From positions 52,315,913 through 52,379,912 of the forward strand of contig NC_068364.1 of NCBI RefSeq assembly GCF_020536995.1: DNA of 64,000 nt, read 5' to 3'. Positions 22,012-34,433 of the stretch are shown here, one piece after another. Each line of letters begins with the position of its first letter. Position 1 is the stretch's first letter. The stretch comes from Dreissena polymorpha. Its lineage: Eukaryota > Mollusca > Bivalvia > Myida > Dreissenidae. The notes beneath the pieces are model-generated. The model was not told where the DNA came from and searched no databases. It was given only the letters and a program-made list of their open reading frames with translations. Both the position numbers and the translations under genes were made by a program.

Positions 22012-23070
22012 CAAGAGGGCCACGATGGCCCTGTATCGCTCCACTGCTGAAAAAAGGCTGAAATAAATATTCTCGGCATGTGCAAATACTTAAATATAGG
22101 CCCTATTTAAGCACATGTACACTTTTGTGACCCCTGGGCTGGGCCAAATTTAACCCCAGACGCATAATTTGAGCATACTTTGTAGAGGACTACTACACCT
22201 CACTACATACAAAATGTGGTAGCCCTAGGTCCTAGAGTTAAGGATAAGAATATGTTAACAGTTTTCACAAAATAAGCAAGATATAAGCGTATATAATGTT
22301 CAATTTTGTGACCGCGGGTCAGGGTCAAATTTGACCCAAAGGGCATAATTTGAACCATCTGGGTAGAGGATTATAAGATGTTACTGCATACCAAATTTGT
22401 TAGCCGTAGTCCGAATGGTTTTCGACAAGAAGATTTTTTAAGATTTCACAAAATAGGCGCTTTATAAGCGTTTATTAAATTTTGTGACCCCCGGGGCAGG
22501 GTCAAAGTTGACCCCAGAGATATTATTTGAAAAAGTTTGGTAGAGGTATATTAGATGTCACTACATACCAAATTTGGTAGCCCTAGGCCCAATAGATATG
22601 GACAAAAGATTTTTAAAGTTTTCACAAAATAAGCACTTTATAAGCATATATTAAATTTTGTGACCCTCGGGACAGGGTCAAACTTGACCCCAGGGGCATA
22701 ATTTGAACAAATTTGGTAGAAGACTATTAGATGTCTCTACATACCAACTTTGATAGCCCTAGGCCCAATGGTTATGGACGATATTTGTAAAGTTTTCACA
22801 TAATAGACCCTATATACGCATATGTTAATTTTGTGACCCCCGGGGCGGTGTCAAATTTGACCCCAGGGGCATAATTTGAACAAATTTGGTAGAAGACTAT
22901 TAGATGTCTCTACATACCAACTTTGATAGCCCTAGGCCCAATGGTTATGGACGAGAAGATTTTGAAAGTTTTCACAATATAGGCCTTTAATAAGCAATTT
23001 TCAATTTTGTAACCCCCGGGGCAGGGTCAAATTTGACCCAGGGGCATTATTTGAACAAATTTAGCCAGTG
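22012..23070 (+). repeat. ~178-bp tandem repeat block with unique ends, copy 2
   Basis: Same lead palindrome ('AGAGGGCCACGATGGCCCT' near 22014), same unit words and same closing 'CCAGTGGAGCTAAAAA' as the block at 1525-3250, with about six units instead of nine. Copy number within the block therefore varies between loci. Confidence 0.75.
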
Positions 23071-23225
23071 GAGCTAAAAACTGATTCTTTGTTTAGCATG
23101 CAAAGGGGATGGAGGAACATTTGTTGGTGCCTTTTTAAAAAGTTGTTTCATTGTGTGGAAAATTGAGTTTAAAAATGTATACACAATGCCTTATTTGTAG
23201 CAAATTCCAACAATATCTGTGGTTT

Positions 23226-23425
23226 TCCATGTAAAAACAAGAGATATGTTTGTCAGAAACATATTGCGCCGCTTTGAAGCCGTATATTTGACCTTTAAGG
23301 ATAATCTTGACCTTTCAGTACTCAAAATGTGCAGCTCCATGAGATACACATGTATGCCAAGTTGCGATATTCAATATTGCAAAAGTTATAGGAAATGTTT
23401 AAGTTTTCGGACAAACAGTTAGCAC
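23226..23425 (+). repeat. Bivalve interspersed repeat fragment
   Basis: It contains 'CAAGAGATATGTTTGTCAGA' and 'GCAGCTCCATGAGATACACA', which I recognise from a common bivalve interspersed repeat. The 67-residue frame across it is not a gene. Confidence 0.5.
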
Positions 23426-24150
23426 ATATAAGTTGGTTTTACAAATTCACTGAGTGTAAACATTGGGCACTTATATAGCTCAAAGTGACCGGGAAACAAA
23501 TTCTTGTGTTCTGATTTACATACATGTATTTACACTTGCAAATTTCAAAGTTAAGAATGGTAATTGATCTCTTATTGCCAACAACTGCATAAATCTTAAC
23601 ATTGTAAACTGTTTTGTCTTTATTACTACTTTTGTACATTCTTTTGTATTGCCCTCTTTATATTAACTTTCAACATATATATTATATCCAGTAATTGTAG
23701 ATATCATATGTTTTGTGATGTAAATGTGTAGGGTTCTTGTTACTTGTCACACCCATTTCCATTTCATAATGCCTTAACACTGATATAGGATATTAGTGAT
23801 TTTTTATTAGTGTATTTATGTAAACTTATTCTCTATGCTGATGAAAGTGTCATCCTTTATTTTCACAAAGATCCTAGTATCATCAGTAGTGTTTTTTGTA
23901 AAGAACTTGAAAATTGTATTAAATGGTTAGTGGATAACAAACTGTCTTTACACCTTGGAAAAACTGAATGTATAGTGTTTGGTTCCAAAAGGAAATCTAA
24001 ACTTCATAATTTTAATGTATAATGTAATGATCACACTATTGTTTCTCAATCATCTGTTGAACACCTTGGTTCAATATTCGACACTGATCTTTCTGCTACA
24101 TCTATTGTTAATAAAATTATTAAAAAGGTGAACTCAAGAATAAGATTCTT

Positions 24151-24722
24151 CAGGGGCGTAGCTAGCATTTTTTGAGCTGTAGGCCCAAATATGTTACATA
24201 AAAACAGGGTGTGTGTGCGGGGTACCCCCCTGGAAATTGTTTAAATCCCATAACACCTGTGGTGAGATTTAAAGCATATCTAGACAAATAATAAGGTAAG
24301 AAAATATAAGACTTTGGCCTGTATTTTTTTTGATATTTTACTTTTTTTATCTCAATGTCAGAGAACTAAATTTTACTGTATTATCTTTATACCTAAGAAC
24401 TAAATTTTAAAACAATATGGAACAGAGAAACATTTAAAATTGTAACACTCACTTATTCACAAGTCAAACCATGGGAATTCTTTCCAATAATACTGTTTGC
24501 ATGTCTATATAGAAAGAAGTAAAGTTGATAATTGGATGATATGTCCTTTGGAATCCATTGCCTGAGGATCATGTCAATATGATATGCAGATTTCTTACAC
24601 CTCACCACCTTCAGGGTCAACATTTTAATGCATTTTTCGAAGTTGAAGCAATTTTAATTTTTTCATGTTTCAAAAAAAGTTGTAGGCCCGGGCCTGCTGT
24701 GCCTAATAGCAGCTACACCCTG
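24151..24722. mobile_element. hAT-type MITE nested in the LINE
   Basis: The ends are CAGGGGCGTAGCTAGC at 24151 and GCAGCTACACCCTG at 24722 (inverted, with two differences over 13). TTCTT lies on both sides (24146-24150 and 24723-24727). Taking it out restores the LINE reading 'RFLYR', which supports the borders. The CAGGG ends suggest hAT, although 5 bp is short for the usual 8-bp duplication. No coding content. Confidence 0.75.
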
Positions 24723-25341
24723 TTCTTGTATAGAAAAAACCACTGTTCAAATATGGAATTAAGAAAATTGTTATGTAACTTATTGGTTCAATGCCATTTT
24801 GACTATGCTAGCTCTTCATAGTACAATGGTATAAGTAAACAGTTAAAAAATAGACTACAAGTTGTACAGAATAAAGTTGTTAAATTTATTCATGGATATG
24901 ACTCTAGAACATCTTTGAAAGTAAAAGATTTTAGTAGTATTGGTTGGTTAAATGTTCAAAACAGAGTTAAGCAAATAACACTCAACCATGTTTATAAAAT
25001 TGTTAACAAGAAATGTCCTTCTAACATGACCTTTTTTGTATAATAATATTAGTTTAGTGTCTGATATACATAGTGATAACAGTAGACATAGTAAAGATAA
25101 CTTTTATTTACCTCAATGTCCTCAAGTGAATGGTTTTACCAGCACTACTTTTAATTATAAACTATCAAAGACTGGAACTGTTTACCTGCTGATGTAAAAA
25201 TCATTATAAAAGAATAAATATGAATTTGAAAACAGAGTGAAAACTTCTCTTACAGACAATATGATTGAAATTGAAAGAAGATGCTGATTTTATTTGTTAC
25301 TAGTAGTCTTATTGTTTAAATTAATGTTTATGTGATTGGTT

Positions 25342-25345
<4 letters not shown>

Positions 25346-25376
<31 letters not shown>
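25346..25376. repeat. (TA)n microsatellite
   Basis: About 15 uninterrupted TA units just after the LINE 3' part. Confidence 0.9.
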
Positions 25377-25377
<1 letters not shown>

Positions 25378-25399
25378 CTGTTGTTCAAATAAGTCATCA

Positions 25400-27020
25400 A
25401 TAAAGTATTTCTATGTACATTTAAATGTGATGACAAGATAGTAGTATACATTGTGTAACTGATGCTCCCTAATAATACCTACTAATTACTATTTGATCTC
25501 AAGACTATAGTCTCAAGTTTAAATTAATGATATTTTTATGCGTATTAATGCCACCATTTTTGTACATTTTCCACCCATCTATAGGGCCCCATTGGAAATA
25601 AGTTGCAAACCTTTCATGGGACAATTCCTGTGGTATATATATCATGTCTTGATTTCAACATCTTGTAACTACTTGTTATTTCAGATCTCTGCTAAATACA
25701 CTTACTATTTACTTGTAACTGAATTTAAATGATAATTTTTGACTGTGATATTCAAAATGTGATATATCAATGCATTGTGATCCAAAACCTGTAATAATTG
25801 TTTTTCCATTATTAAATGTTGTAAATTGACTGTATTGTATGATCTGTACTTGTATGACATATATATACATATGCATGAATAAATCAATATTTAGAAAAGT
25901 GTGATAGACACTGTTTCCAGACATATTACAGTTAAATTACTTCATGTCAGTAATGGCAGTCAGGGATGGAAAATATCTTTTTACAATTGTTGCCGGCACT
26001 GTCAACCATAGTTAGTGTTTTTGTTTCCCATCTAAAGAGTACTGACCCAAAACCATGGATATGCCTGTGATATGTATCTTAAAGATTCTTAAAAGATAAA
26101 TAATATAAATTTTTACAACACCACTGCTCAGTTTTAACATTTCCAATACAGTATGTCTTATTTTGAGAGGCCACTCTGAATTTAGTTCATTTCCAAGGGC
26201 AAAGTTATGTCTTAATTTAATAATATTACCAAACTGAACATTGTAACAGGCTGTCCCTAATTTTAATGGCACTGGATTGTTTAAGGCTTTGAAAAGCTAG
26301 TTGCCTGACCGGGATTATAACAACATCTGGAATTAAAATGCCTAGGATAAAATATAAACAATATCTGCCAGAAGTACTGTATGGTTGCAATCATCAAATG
26401 TACAGAAATAATCGTTTTTCAAATTCAATCAAGCCCCACTCATTCCATTCCATGAAACCTTTCAGGTGTCTCAATACTGATTATAGCCCCACTGAGGGCT
26501 GTATGGCTATAGTCCATATACAGTTTGTGACTGCCTGGCTGGTCACTATAATGCCATTGGGACCAATGTGGAGTTTACTATTTCTTATATTACATCCAAG
26601 AGTTTTCTCTGTACCACTGTACAGTGTTGTACGATTGTTTATGGTATAGAACATAAACATATTGATTAAATCTCAAAGTTTGTCGCCTGGAGCCGAACAT
26701 CAGCAATGTTGCAATGAATATAATTTAAGAAATACTGATTCTCTTAAGTTTGAATAATGTTGATGTTTTCACTTCAATAAACAACTATTTTGCTTTCTTA
26801 ACATTTTATTAAAATTTGAATATTTTGCATGCAATAATATCTAATTTTAAACAATATCATTAATAAATATCTATTATATTACTCTTTACAGATATTGGTC
26901 ATTATATATCTATATTATCGGTTGATTTAGTGCAAATTTGTTGGTGTGTAACCCGAACTATATTTTCGGTGTAATATCTTCCGCCTAGAGGCGTTAGACA
27001 TATTCTTCCACCAAATACAC
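25400..27020. other. No gene supported
   Basis: Frames of up to 103 codons (for example 26338-26649) have no domain or splice context I can recognise. Composition is AT-rich throughout. Confidence 0.45.
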
Positions 27021-27028
27021 CCGAGAGA

Positions 27029-27098
27029 CGATCGCCGATATGGCGGAATTGTCCGAGGTGTCCCGATCGCCGATATGGCGGAATTGTCCGAGGTGTCC
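27029..27098. repeat. Perfect 35-bp tandem duplication
   Basis: Two identical 35-bp units (27029-27063 and 27064-27098), each containing 'GATCGCCGATATGGCGG', which is itself a near palindrome. The sequence is locally CpG-rich. Confidence 0.9.
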
Positions 27099-27252
27099 CG
27101 ATTGGTCTCAATGATGTCAATTGACAGTCGTTCCGAGATGCTACGGACGACTACGGAAATTTACGGCGAATATAGGCAATTTTATGGTATGACAGAAGTT
27201 GCGCCCCTTTAGACATAATTAGTTGGTAATAATTTTGAAAGGTAAAGTAGAT

Positions 27253-27306
27253 TATCAACTTAAGTAGGGAAACATTTCATATCAACTTAAGTAGGGAAAC
27301 ATTTCA
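27253..27306. repeat. Perfect 27-bp tandem duplication
   Basis: Two identical 27-bp units back to back, each starting TATCAACTTAAGTAGGG. They are 155 bp from the 35-bp duplication. Confidence 0.9.
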
Positions 27307-27579
27307 GCACTATCGTTTGGATATGGAATCTGCGCTATGCGAGAGAGCGGCTGATTCTCCGCAACCGATGCAACCCAATTTGATAAATATAGTTTTTTAC
27401 GGGTTTTAAAAAGCGCTGCATTTCTATTTTAAATAGCGTGCTAACATGTACCGTATATATCATAAGCTCATAGGCGATACGTACTAGTGCATTTGGCGTC
27501 ACAGAGCGAGATGTTTGACGCCTGTTGTGCGGGGCATACCAATTATATCACGAGGTATACGCTTGATGCTTGCTGTAAG

Positions 27580-27665
27580 AAGATTTGGTCGCATCAGTGC
27601 AATCGTATGGTGCGAACCCAAAGCGACCGGGAATTCGTGGGTTCGATCCCGATTCAGAGAGGCGT
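27580..27665 (+). other. tRNA-like T-arm remnant
   Basis: 'GTGGGTTCGATCCCGATTC' (about 27638-27656) has a perfect B box. The upstream 'ATCGTATGGTGCGAACCC' does not form a good D-arm, so it is likely a scrap of a tRNA-derived repeat and not a tRNA gene. Confidence 0.35.
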
Positions 27666-27699
27666 TTGCAAGTTTGTCCCAAATACTTAAGAACTCACA

Positions 27700-29670
27700 T
27701 AATTTTTAAAACCATTGGCTTTTCCAAGGAAACGGACATAAGAACTATGAAACTAAGACTTTCGATTGTAGTGCGCTTAAATATAGCAGGTAATCAAATA
27801 ACTAATTAAGTGAGCAAGTAAGCAATTAAGTAAAAATTATACCCCTAGGACGAGTACGTTAAGTTAGCAATTGAATATACATAAGTCTGACGTCAACCAA
27901 TCCTTGACCGATTAACATCATAAGGACAGTTTGCAACATGGCGGCAGCTCGGTTTTTATTGATTGAAACGTTATTTTAACATTCTCATGCTATAGATGTA
28001 TTGCAAATGAAATTAAATACTGTTCTACCTGTATAAAACCCCAATTTCTGCAATTCGATCTGATTTTTCGAAATACAAATCAGTTATCGTAAGCGTTCAT
28101 TTGAACTACATGTATGCTACACAATAAACCACAAACACAAGTATTAGAATTAACATCATATTTACAATATCTGACAATTTAAACCAGTTAAAAATATCAC
28201 ATGATTTTAATTCTTTAAAATGCCTTTGTTTCCTTATGAGATTTCGGTTATGTGAGACCATAGATATCGGGTCCCAGAATACACCATGTAGTTTATTTGA
28301 CTAAAAAATGTAGATGGTAAGATCGTCAAAGAAGTGTGCTTAGACAAGTGGCAAAATGTATCTTTACAAAGACTTCGATGTACATCAACAGCTTGGGCAA
28401 CAATTAAGTATCAAGCATGGCGTCAGCACGACATTAAGTAACACTTAAACTAATTGCATTTATATATTTCATATATATTGCTGAGATACTGCCACATCTG
28501 CTCAACAGACAATTACAATCAGTGAATAATAAATGATGTATATCTTGGATTCGGTTGTTTCTAATATTCATGTAATTTTTCAACACAACTGCTGAGTACA
28601 ATAACGTAACATGTTCTGTCACACTACCAACTAAAACAAGATGGAACATTTCCTACATAACTGAAACACAAAAAGTGTATTTACTGGCCGGCTGCCGATT
28701 GTACAAATAAGACAAGGTCAATTATTCTGATATGTTTCAAACATATGTCAGTCGCAGTCACAGCATCACGGGCGACAGTTCAAAAGCCCCGCGAACCAGC
28801 GAGGGAACAAACGAAGCGGCAAGCTGCCAGTTAGGCGATCATATATTGGTCCCGAGGCGAGTGCGGCGCGGAATGTCTCGTGACCACGTCAGAGTGCGAG
28901 AAGGTATTTGGTTGATTCTGCTTTAAGTCATAATGGGTACCCTAAGACTGAGCCATGCTTGTCCTAGCACACGCGTTCACACGTCGAAACTACCATCTAC
29001 TCATTAAATCAGGTTTGGTTCGATAGGTAGTACAATCCTTCATACATTACACTTGGTAGATAAACTATTTTTCTATTTTTTTCTGGAGAAAAAAAAAACA
29101 TCACACATTTTCAAAGTTGTTTTAATTGTGAAATTCTATATTAACCACGTGTGCTTGACATGCATGTTCCATTGATTATATTTGAATTTTTTTGCACATT
29201 TATATGATTTCACATCGAGCAACAGATGTTTCTGTTCAACAAATACCGCGTAATAAGGTCACACGTTTAGTTAAAATAGTTGTTTAAATATTAAATACCA
29301 GCAGTGTTAAATATTCATATAATATCGCTCTTTGTTACGTAACATATACTACTTGAAAGGTCCGTTTACAATTTTTTTGCATATTATGGGTAGGCAAAGG
29401 ACGTCTTAACAAAACGGCTGATACAATGGATACATTCGTGATTATTGCTTGGTAATAACCGAACGCAGTGCCTTCTTGAAATGGATAAAAACCTGACCAT
29501 ATTCTGACGTTTAATCACCTTTCAGACTTACATGATATAAAATTGACCTATATTTGTGCTAAAACATTATCTGTAATTCTGGAACTTTGTTTAAATTGCT
29601 TTCAGAATCTTATATTTTCGATTCGATAACAAAAATGTTTTTTTACGATGTGGAATAACAAGTTGTTTAA
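27700..29670. other. No gene supported
   Basis: Several short frames, none with domains. A CpG-richer patch lies at 28760-28890, where the frame 28732-28926 is Arg/Ser-rich but not recognisable. Confidence 0.45.
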
Positions 29671-29838
29671 GAAATAATTCGTGTACGTTATAGTTTGTTG
29701 TCGAATAACCCACGGCCGGAAGTTTAGATGCGTAGGGATTAAATCACGAGTGCGAAGCACGAGTGATTTGATACCACGCATCTAAACTTCCGGCCGTGGG
29801 TTATTCGACAACAAACTATAACGTACACGAATTATTTC
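29671..29838. repeat. 168-bp near-perfect palindrome
   Basis: Perfect 63-bp arms (29671-29733 and 29776-29838) enclose a 42-bp centre that itself contains a perfect 13-bp hairpin around GAA (AAATCACGAGTGC / GCACGAGTGATTT). The arms contain 'GAATAACCCACGGCCGGAAG'. Part of this ('AATAACCCAYGG') and the neighbouring 'AAGCTCCGCCCATAA' recur at 33633-33670, beyond the recombinase gene. Confidence 0.92.
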
Positions 29839-30200
29839 GATTCTAACACGATTTTTAGTAAAGATTTATAGAATGTATCTTATTTTTCTTGATTACTATT
29901 TTATGTGAAGCTCCGCCCATAAAAAATAGCTTTCGGCTGTTCTGTCGATCAGATCTCCGCCCGCAATAACAGCCAAACTGGATGGAAAAAAACCATTTCA
30001 TTTCTCACGTTTGGTTAAATAAGAACAACAATAACTTGCGTAAACTAACATGTTTTCATTGTACACTTTAAATTAACGCAAGAGTGTTACATCTACAAAA
30101 AACAACAACACTGTATATGTGACAATAAATTGGAATAAACTGACGATACTGTACAGAACAAATTACAAATAGTGTTAATTTAACGTCTCATCTTCATCCG

Positions 30201-33200
30201 TTATTCGTGTTTTGCTGTTTCAGTGTTTGTAAGCAGGAAGTGTTTTTCATCTTTGGATTTATGGATGTTTATATTTATTGTGCTGGAATTAATGGGACCT
30301 GAGAAGATGGACCACTGCTTGGATTGAGAAAACGTGTTCAGCAGGTTGAGATTAGATGCAGTTGATGATGTTAATTGGTCAGATTCAGTCCAGGCATGGT
30401 TGTTACTGTCAGAAGATGCACTGCAAGTGGAAATTTCCAGTGGTGAAGAAAGAGCTGGCTCACACGATGCTCCCTTATAAGAGAGGGCGTTGCTGATGGT
30501 TCGTTTCTCCTCATCCTGGGGTTTGACATATGATGTGAGGCTTTGGACATTTCTGTGTTCTGTCACTGACATGATGGCTGCATTTGAGAAACCCTGGCCA
30601 TGAAGATGTGTCGAGACAAACGCTCGGATGCAATGGTTAGTGTACCTTTTGCTCAGGTTGGCCTTAACAGAGAGATTTAGCATGAAACTGTTTATTGTGT
30701 TTATACCGAGTGGCGCTTTTTCAAACCAAAACTCCTGTGTGTCTCCTAAGAACACTCTAGCTGGCCGCTGAAAGAGCCTGTCACACTCTGGGTTTAATTT
30801 TGAAAGATATTTCTCAAATGATTTTAGAGGACAAAATTCATTTGATGTTTCGTACATTCTTGCGTCTTTCATTTTTCCTTTGTTGTCAAGACCATGGTGT
30901 GGTTTGTCCGCTTCATTGTATGTCATGGCAAAATACCTTTTCCCATTTATGTCGGTTTTAATTGTAAAAGCCGATTTGGTCAGAGTGTGCAGCCCTTCAC
31001 GTCCACGACGTCCAAACTGCGAAATAATCTCGTACATGACTTTATCTTGTAGAGATTGTGGTGTGTTTAAGGAAAATACTCCACACTGGTATAATTTGTT
31101 GTGATCTGCAACATTAATGGGTTCTTTGTGTTTACTAACATCCTTTCCTTCTCGTTTCAGACCCTTTATGATGCCAGTCAAGACCTGGTTAGATGACATA
31201 AAAACCCTGTCTTTCATCAATGAGATTGGACGAGAAAAGGGCTCACTGGTCAGGTACCTGTTGATTCCTGCCCGTATGGATACCAAAGCAGACTTCGAGT
31301 ATTCAGCGCCCCTCTTACTTTGAAGAGATACATAGAACTGTTCAAGAATTTTATTTAGCTCACTGTCAGTCAAAGTCTCTAATTCAACTGTTTTTATTTG
31401 GTTCTCTAGCATCCATTCTAAAAAAAGAATAATGTATTGAAATTCATTCATTGTTCTCTGTTTGTTAGGTTTTATGTAAAAAGCATCTGAACCATTTTAT
31501 GCCAGGATGGATTTTAAACCATGAAACAAAATACTAATATTTGATTTGATCACCTGTTTGAATAAAGACTTATTTTAGTTAGATCTAATTGTAATCCATA
31601 AACATTAAGTTGTTCATTCAAAGTGAGTATGCACGAATATTGTCAAATATTTATGAATTAATATATATAAAATATGTAAAAATACATATATTTCAAAATA
31701 AATTAAAATAAAAGTTATGAAGAACATGTGTCGAAAAATGCAAAATAAGCCAGTTATTTAATTCTGAAATCGAAAATGTCTAAACAGTCGAATTCGCCAG
31801 CATGTATATTATGCGTGTACGATGTGAATCTAAATTTAGTTTTACGGATCATTTTAATTTCCTGGAACGATACCTATTCATACGACACACACTAACTCTG
31901 ATCCTAATAAAAAGACGAATGCTTCGGTTATTGTAGGAAAACATGTACGAAATATCTTCATCACAATCGGCTCGGGGCGATAATTTGTCTTTGCTGCATT
32001 TTATGAAATTCGTCTTTAATGTATAATTTTTCTTGCCTATTTTGTCTTATTGTAACATATTTTTATGAATATATTACAATTTGACACATATAAAAATCAT
32101 GCATACTCACTTTAAACCTCAATCCGCTTAGAATGGGATAAGATGAAAATTGTTCGATGAATAAATGATGAAAATAATGTTTGTTTAAGCCAAATAAATA
32201 ATCATTTTTTAACAAGAACACATTTAAATGGTTATTACTGGTATAAAATAGTTCACAGCCATTTCACAGTTCATATATCAATCATCTACATGTTTTCAAT
32301 TGTTTTATAACCAATTTTAGATTTTATTGAGACAAAATATGCATGCAATTGCCTGAATGGCCTTGTTTTCACAACATTATTGTTGCAAATGTGTTAAATA
32401 GATTTAGCTTCAATCCACTATCATAAAACATCTAACAAGTGCAGAAAAATTATGCCATTTTGTTTACTGTATGAATGCAACATAAAATGCATGTACTTTT
32501 TATTTTTATTTTTGCAAATTGGATTATTATGGTGTGATTGATTGTTTGATGAAAAGAATACTGGTTCTAGCATTTATGTTAAGAGAAAAATAATTTTTCT
32601 CCTAATAAACATCATTATTGATTGACAAGGCTCATTAATTGTTGCTATGTTAGCCTTGGAAGTTTAACTGTTTTATGTAATGTTAACAAAGTATTGTAAT
32701 GTTATTATTAGCTCGGCTGTTTTCGAAGAAAATCCGAGGTATTGTCATAGCCACTGCCCAGCTCGTCATGCGCCGTCCGAAAACTTTAACATTTGCCATT
32801 ACTTATGCAATATTAAAGAGAGCAACTTGATATTTGGCATGCATGTGAATCCCATGGAGCTGCACGTTTTGAGTGGTGAAAGGTCATGGTCATCCTTCAA
32901 GGTCAAAGGTCAAAAAAACAAAACTGCACACACAGCCGAGCGTTGGCACCCGCTATGCTATGCTCTTGTTTAATAATGTTGTTAAGATGTTATAATTTAC
33001 TTAACAATGTTTTTCTGACCATAATCATAAAAATAAGAACACAGACTACATGTTGTGTATTTATTTCATTACCTTTCAGCATGTTCACTGCCCATTTGGT
33101 CTGTTTATTAGTTGTTTTCTCTGTGTTTTGTTGCTTAATTTTTGTTATGTCAATGCTTGAAACTTCCTTGAAACGTTTTGGCTGTGGCACTTCGCCAATA

Positions 33201-33220
33201 TCATCAAATTCCTCGTCCAA
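30201..33220 (-). CDS. Crypton-type tyrosine recombinase (DUF3504 / KIAA1958 / ZMYM-like), two exons
   Basis: Exon 1 is 33220-33073 and exon 2 is 31417-30201. The intron (33072-31418) has GTAATG at its donor and TTTTTTTAG at its acceptor, in phase 1, giving 454 residues across 'TKWAVNMLK' + 'EWMLENQ', the usual join in this family. Numbered from the Met at 31451, the catalytic set of tyrosine recombinases is visible: R148 in 'FGRRG', H273-x-x-R276 in 'NHCIR', H299 in 'TEHRN' and the nucleophile Y308 in 'LTSYVK'. An N-terminal SAM-like helical region precedes the catalytic core; the C-terminal 90 residues are Ser/Thr-rich and probably disordered. Animal DUF3504 proteins descend from Crypton DNA transposons, and many have lost these residues. 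Here no stop or frame break interrupts the gene, so it may be an active Crypton or a domesticated copy. The intron holds an interspersed repeat. Confidence 0.78.
32706..32970. repeat. Interspersed repeat inside the recombinase intron
   Basis: It runs from 'AGCTCGGCTGTTTTCGAAG' to 'CAGCCGAGCGTTGGC', with short inverted ends, and contains 'TTGATATTTGGCATGCATGT' and 'AAGGTCAAAGGTCA'. The same core returns at 46960-47235. I recognise it as a bivalve interspersed family. Confidence 0.6.
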
Positions 33221-34433
33221 AAAACTTGTGTCATGTCAAGTCCAAATCCTGTTGTTTCACGAAAAAAATCGTCCAGTTCCTTGTATGTACTTGTGTATTT
33301 CTCAAAGATTTCAAAACTAAAAACGCATTTAACTTCTCAACTTGTCACGGATCGAATCAAGAACTTTTTGACAAGTCCATCATGTCTTGTATCGATAACT
33401 ATCCAGTTATCATTCGATCCGCGATAAGAGCACACTGCCCCGATTCGAACTTCAGCCATTTAAGTATCGAAGCAGCAGACGAACACCGTGGGAAGTGGGT
33501 CAATTTTACGCATTTCTGTTCATAGCGTAGTATTTTGTCACGTGACTTTCATTCATAAAATACCGGATTATTACGCTGGTGGAAAATGTATCGGCATGTT
33601 TTGTTTAGCTATAGCGCGTGCTTTCAGTGTATAAGCTCCGCCCATAATTTGTTGCAGAATAACCCATGGACGATTTTCTTCTTTGTTTATATGAAATTTG
33701 GCACGTGCCGTGTTAGAATAACGTATAAACAATGCATAAACGTACCTACATGCCAACAGCGTTCACGTGTTTCGATAAAACACATATTCGTGATAGTTTG
33801 TATACTCTGACTGCTTGCATAGATCATAATGTCAGCTGAAAGTGGTACCTCGGCATATTCTTTGTCAATCAACTATAGCAGATTGATGTGTGTTATTCAC
33901 TGCTTTAACTTTTGAATGCTGTTTTAGAAATGAACAGTCCCAAAATTGAGGTTAGAATCGTGTTATGGTAAGTGTCAAAAGTGTCGAGCATTATGTGTTT
34001 AGTCATTGTATTTCTAAAATATTCTACGATATTATGGTGTTTAAATACTCACACTTATGATGGTTTGTTAATATTGATCAAAGATATTGCTGGTGTTGTT
34101 TTGTACACAAGAATAGTGTCATCAGTCATGTTACAGTAACAAAATAGTTTATTTAAGTAATTTATAATCTGATGATGATACATAACGGTAGTTATACATT
34201 AAAACATTTGTTTCATTGCAATGAAAAGGTTGTAAAATATGTTTTCGTTTGATAAGTTGTTTGTTATTCCTGCCAAACTGGTGAACTTCAATAATCCTAG
34301 TGGACTCTTAACATACAATTTAATTTGTATTGCCTCAGCGCATGCGTTTTCAATGGCGTGGCGTATGATAAATTATTGCATTTGAGAATATCCAACCACA
34401 ACGTAACGACTACTCGACAAACAAAGTCTTCAA

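Larger units (their letters stand above)
23790..25395 (+). mobile_element. LINE (Jockey-like) 3' fragment, broken and interrupted
   Basis: A 5'-truncated non-LTR retrotransposon. 23810-24022 gives the reverse transcriptase C motif as 'CKLILYADESVIL', where active elements have YADD, then 'KWLVDNKLSLHLGKTECI'. The frame continues with 'VSQSSVEHLGSIFD' and 'VNSRIRFF' up to 24150, where a hAT-type MITE interrupts it, and resumes with 'LLVQCHFDYASSS', 'LQVVQNKVVKFIHGYDSR' and 'IGWLNVQNRVKQITLNHVY'. Stops and a frame change show that it is dead. The 3' tail is followed by a (TA)n run. The pattern is that of Jockey-like elements of molluscs; no endonuclease domain remains. Confidence 0.75.

Noticed and set aside
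26338-26649. 103-residue plus-strand frame
   Set aside because: No domain, no splice context and AT-driven composition; likely chance.
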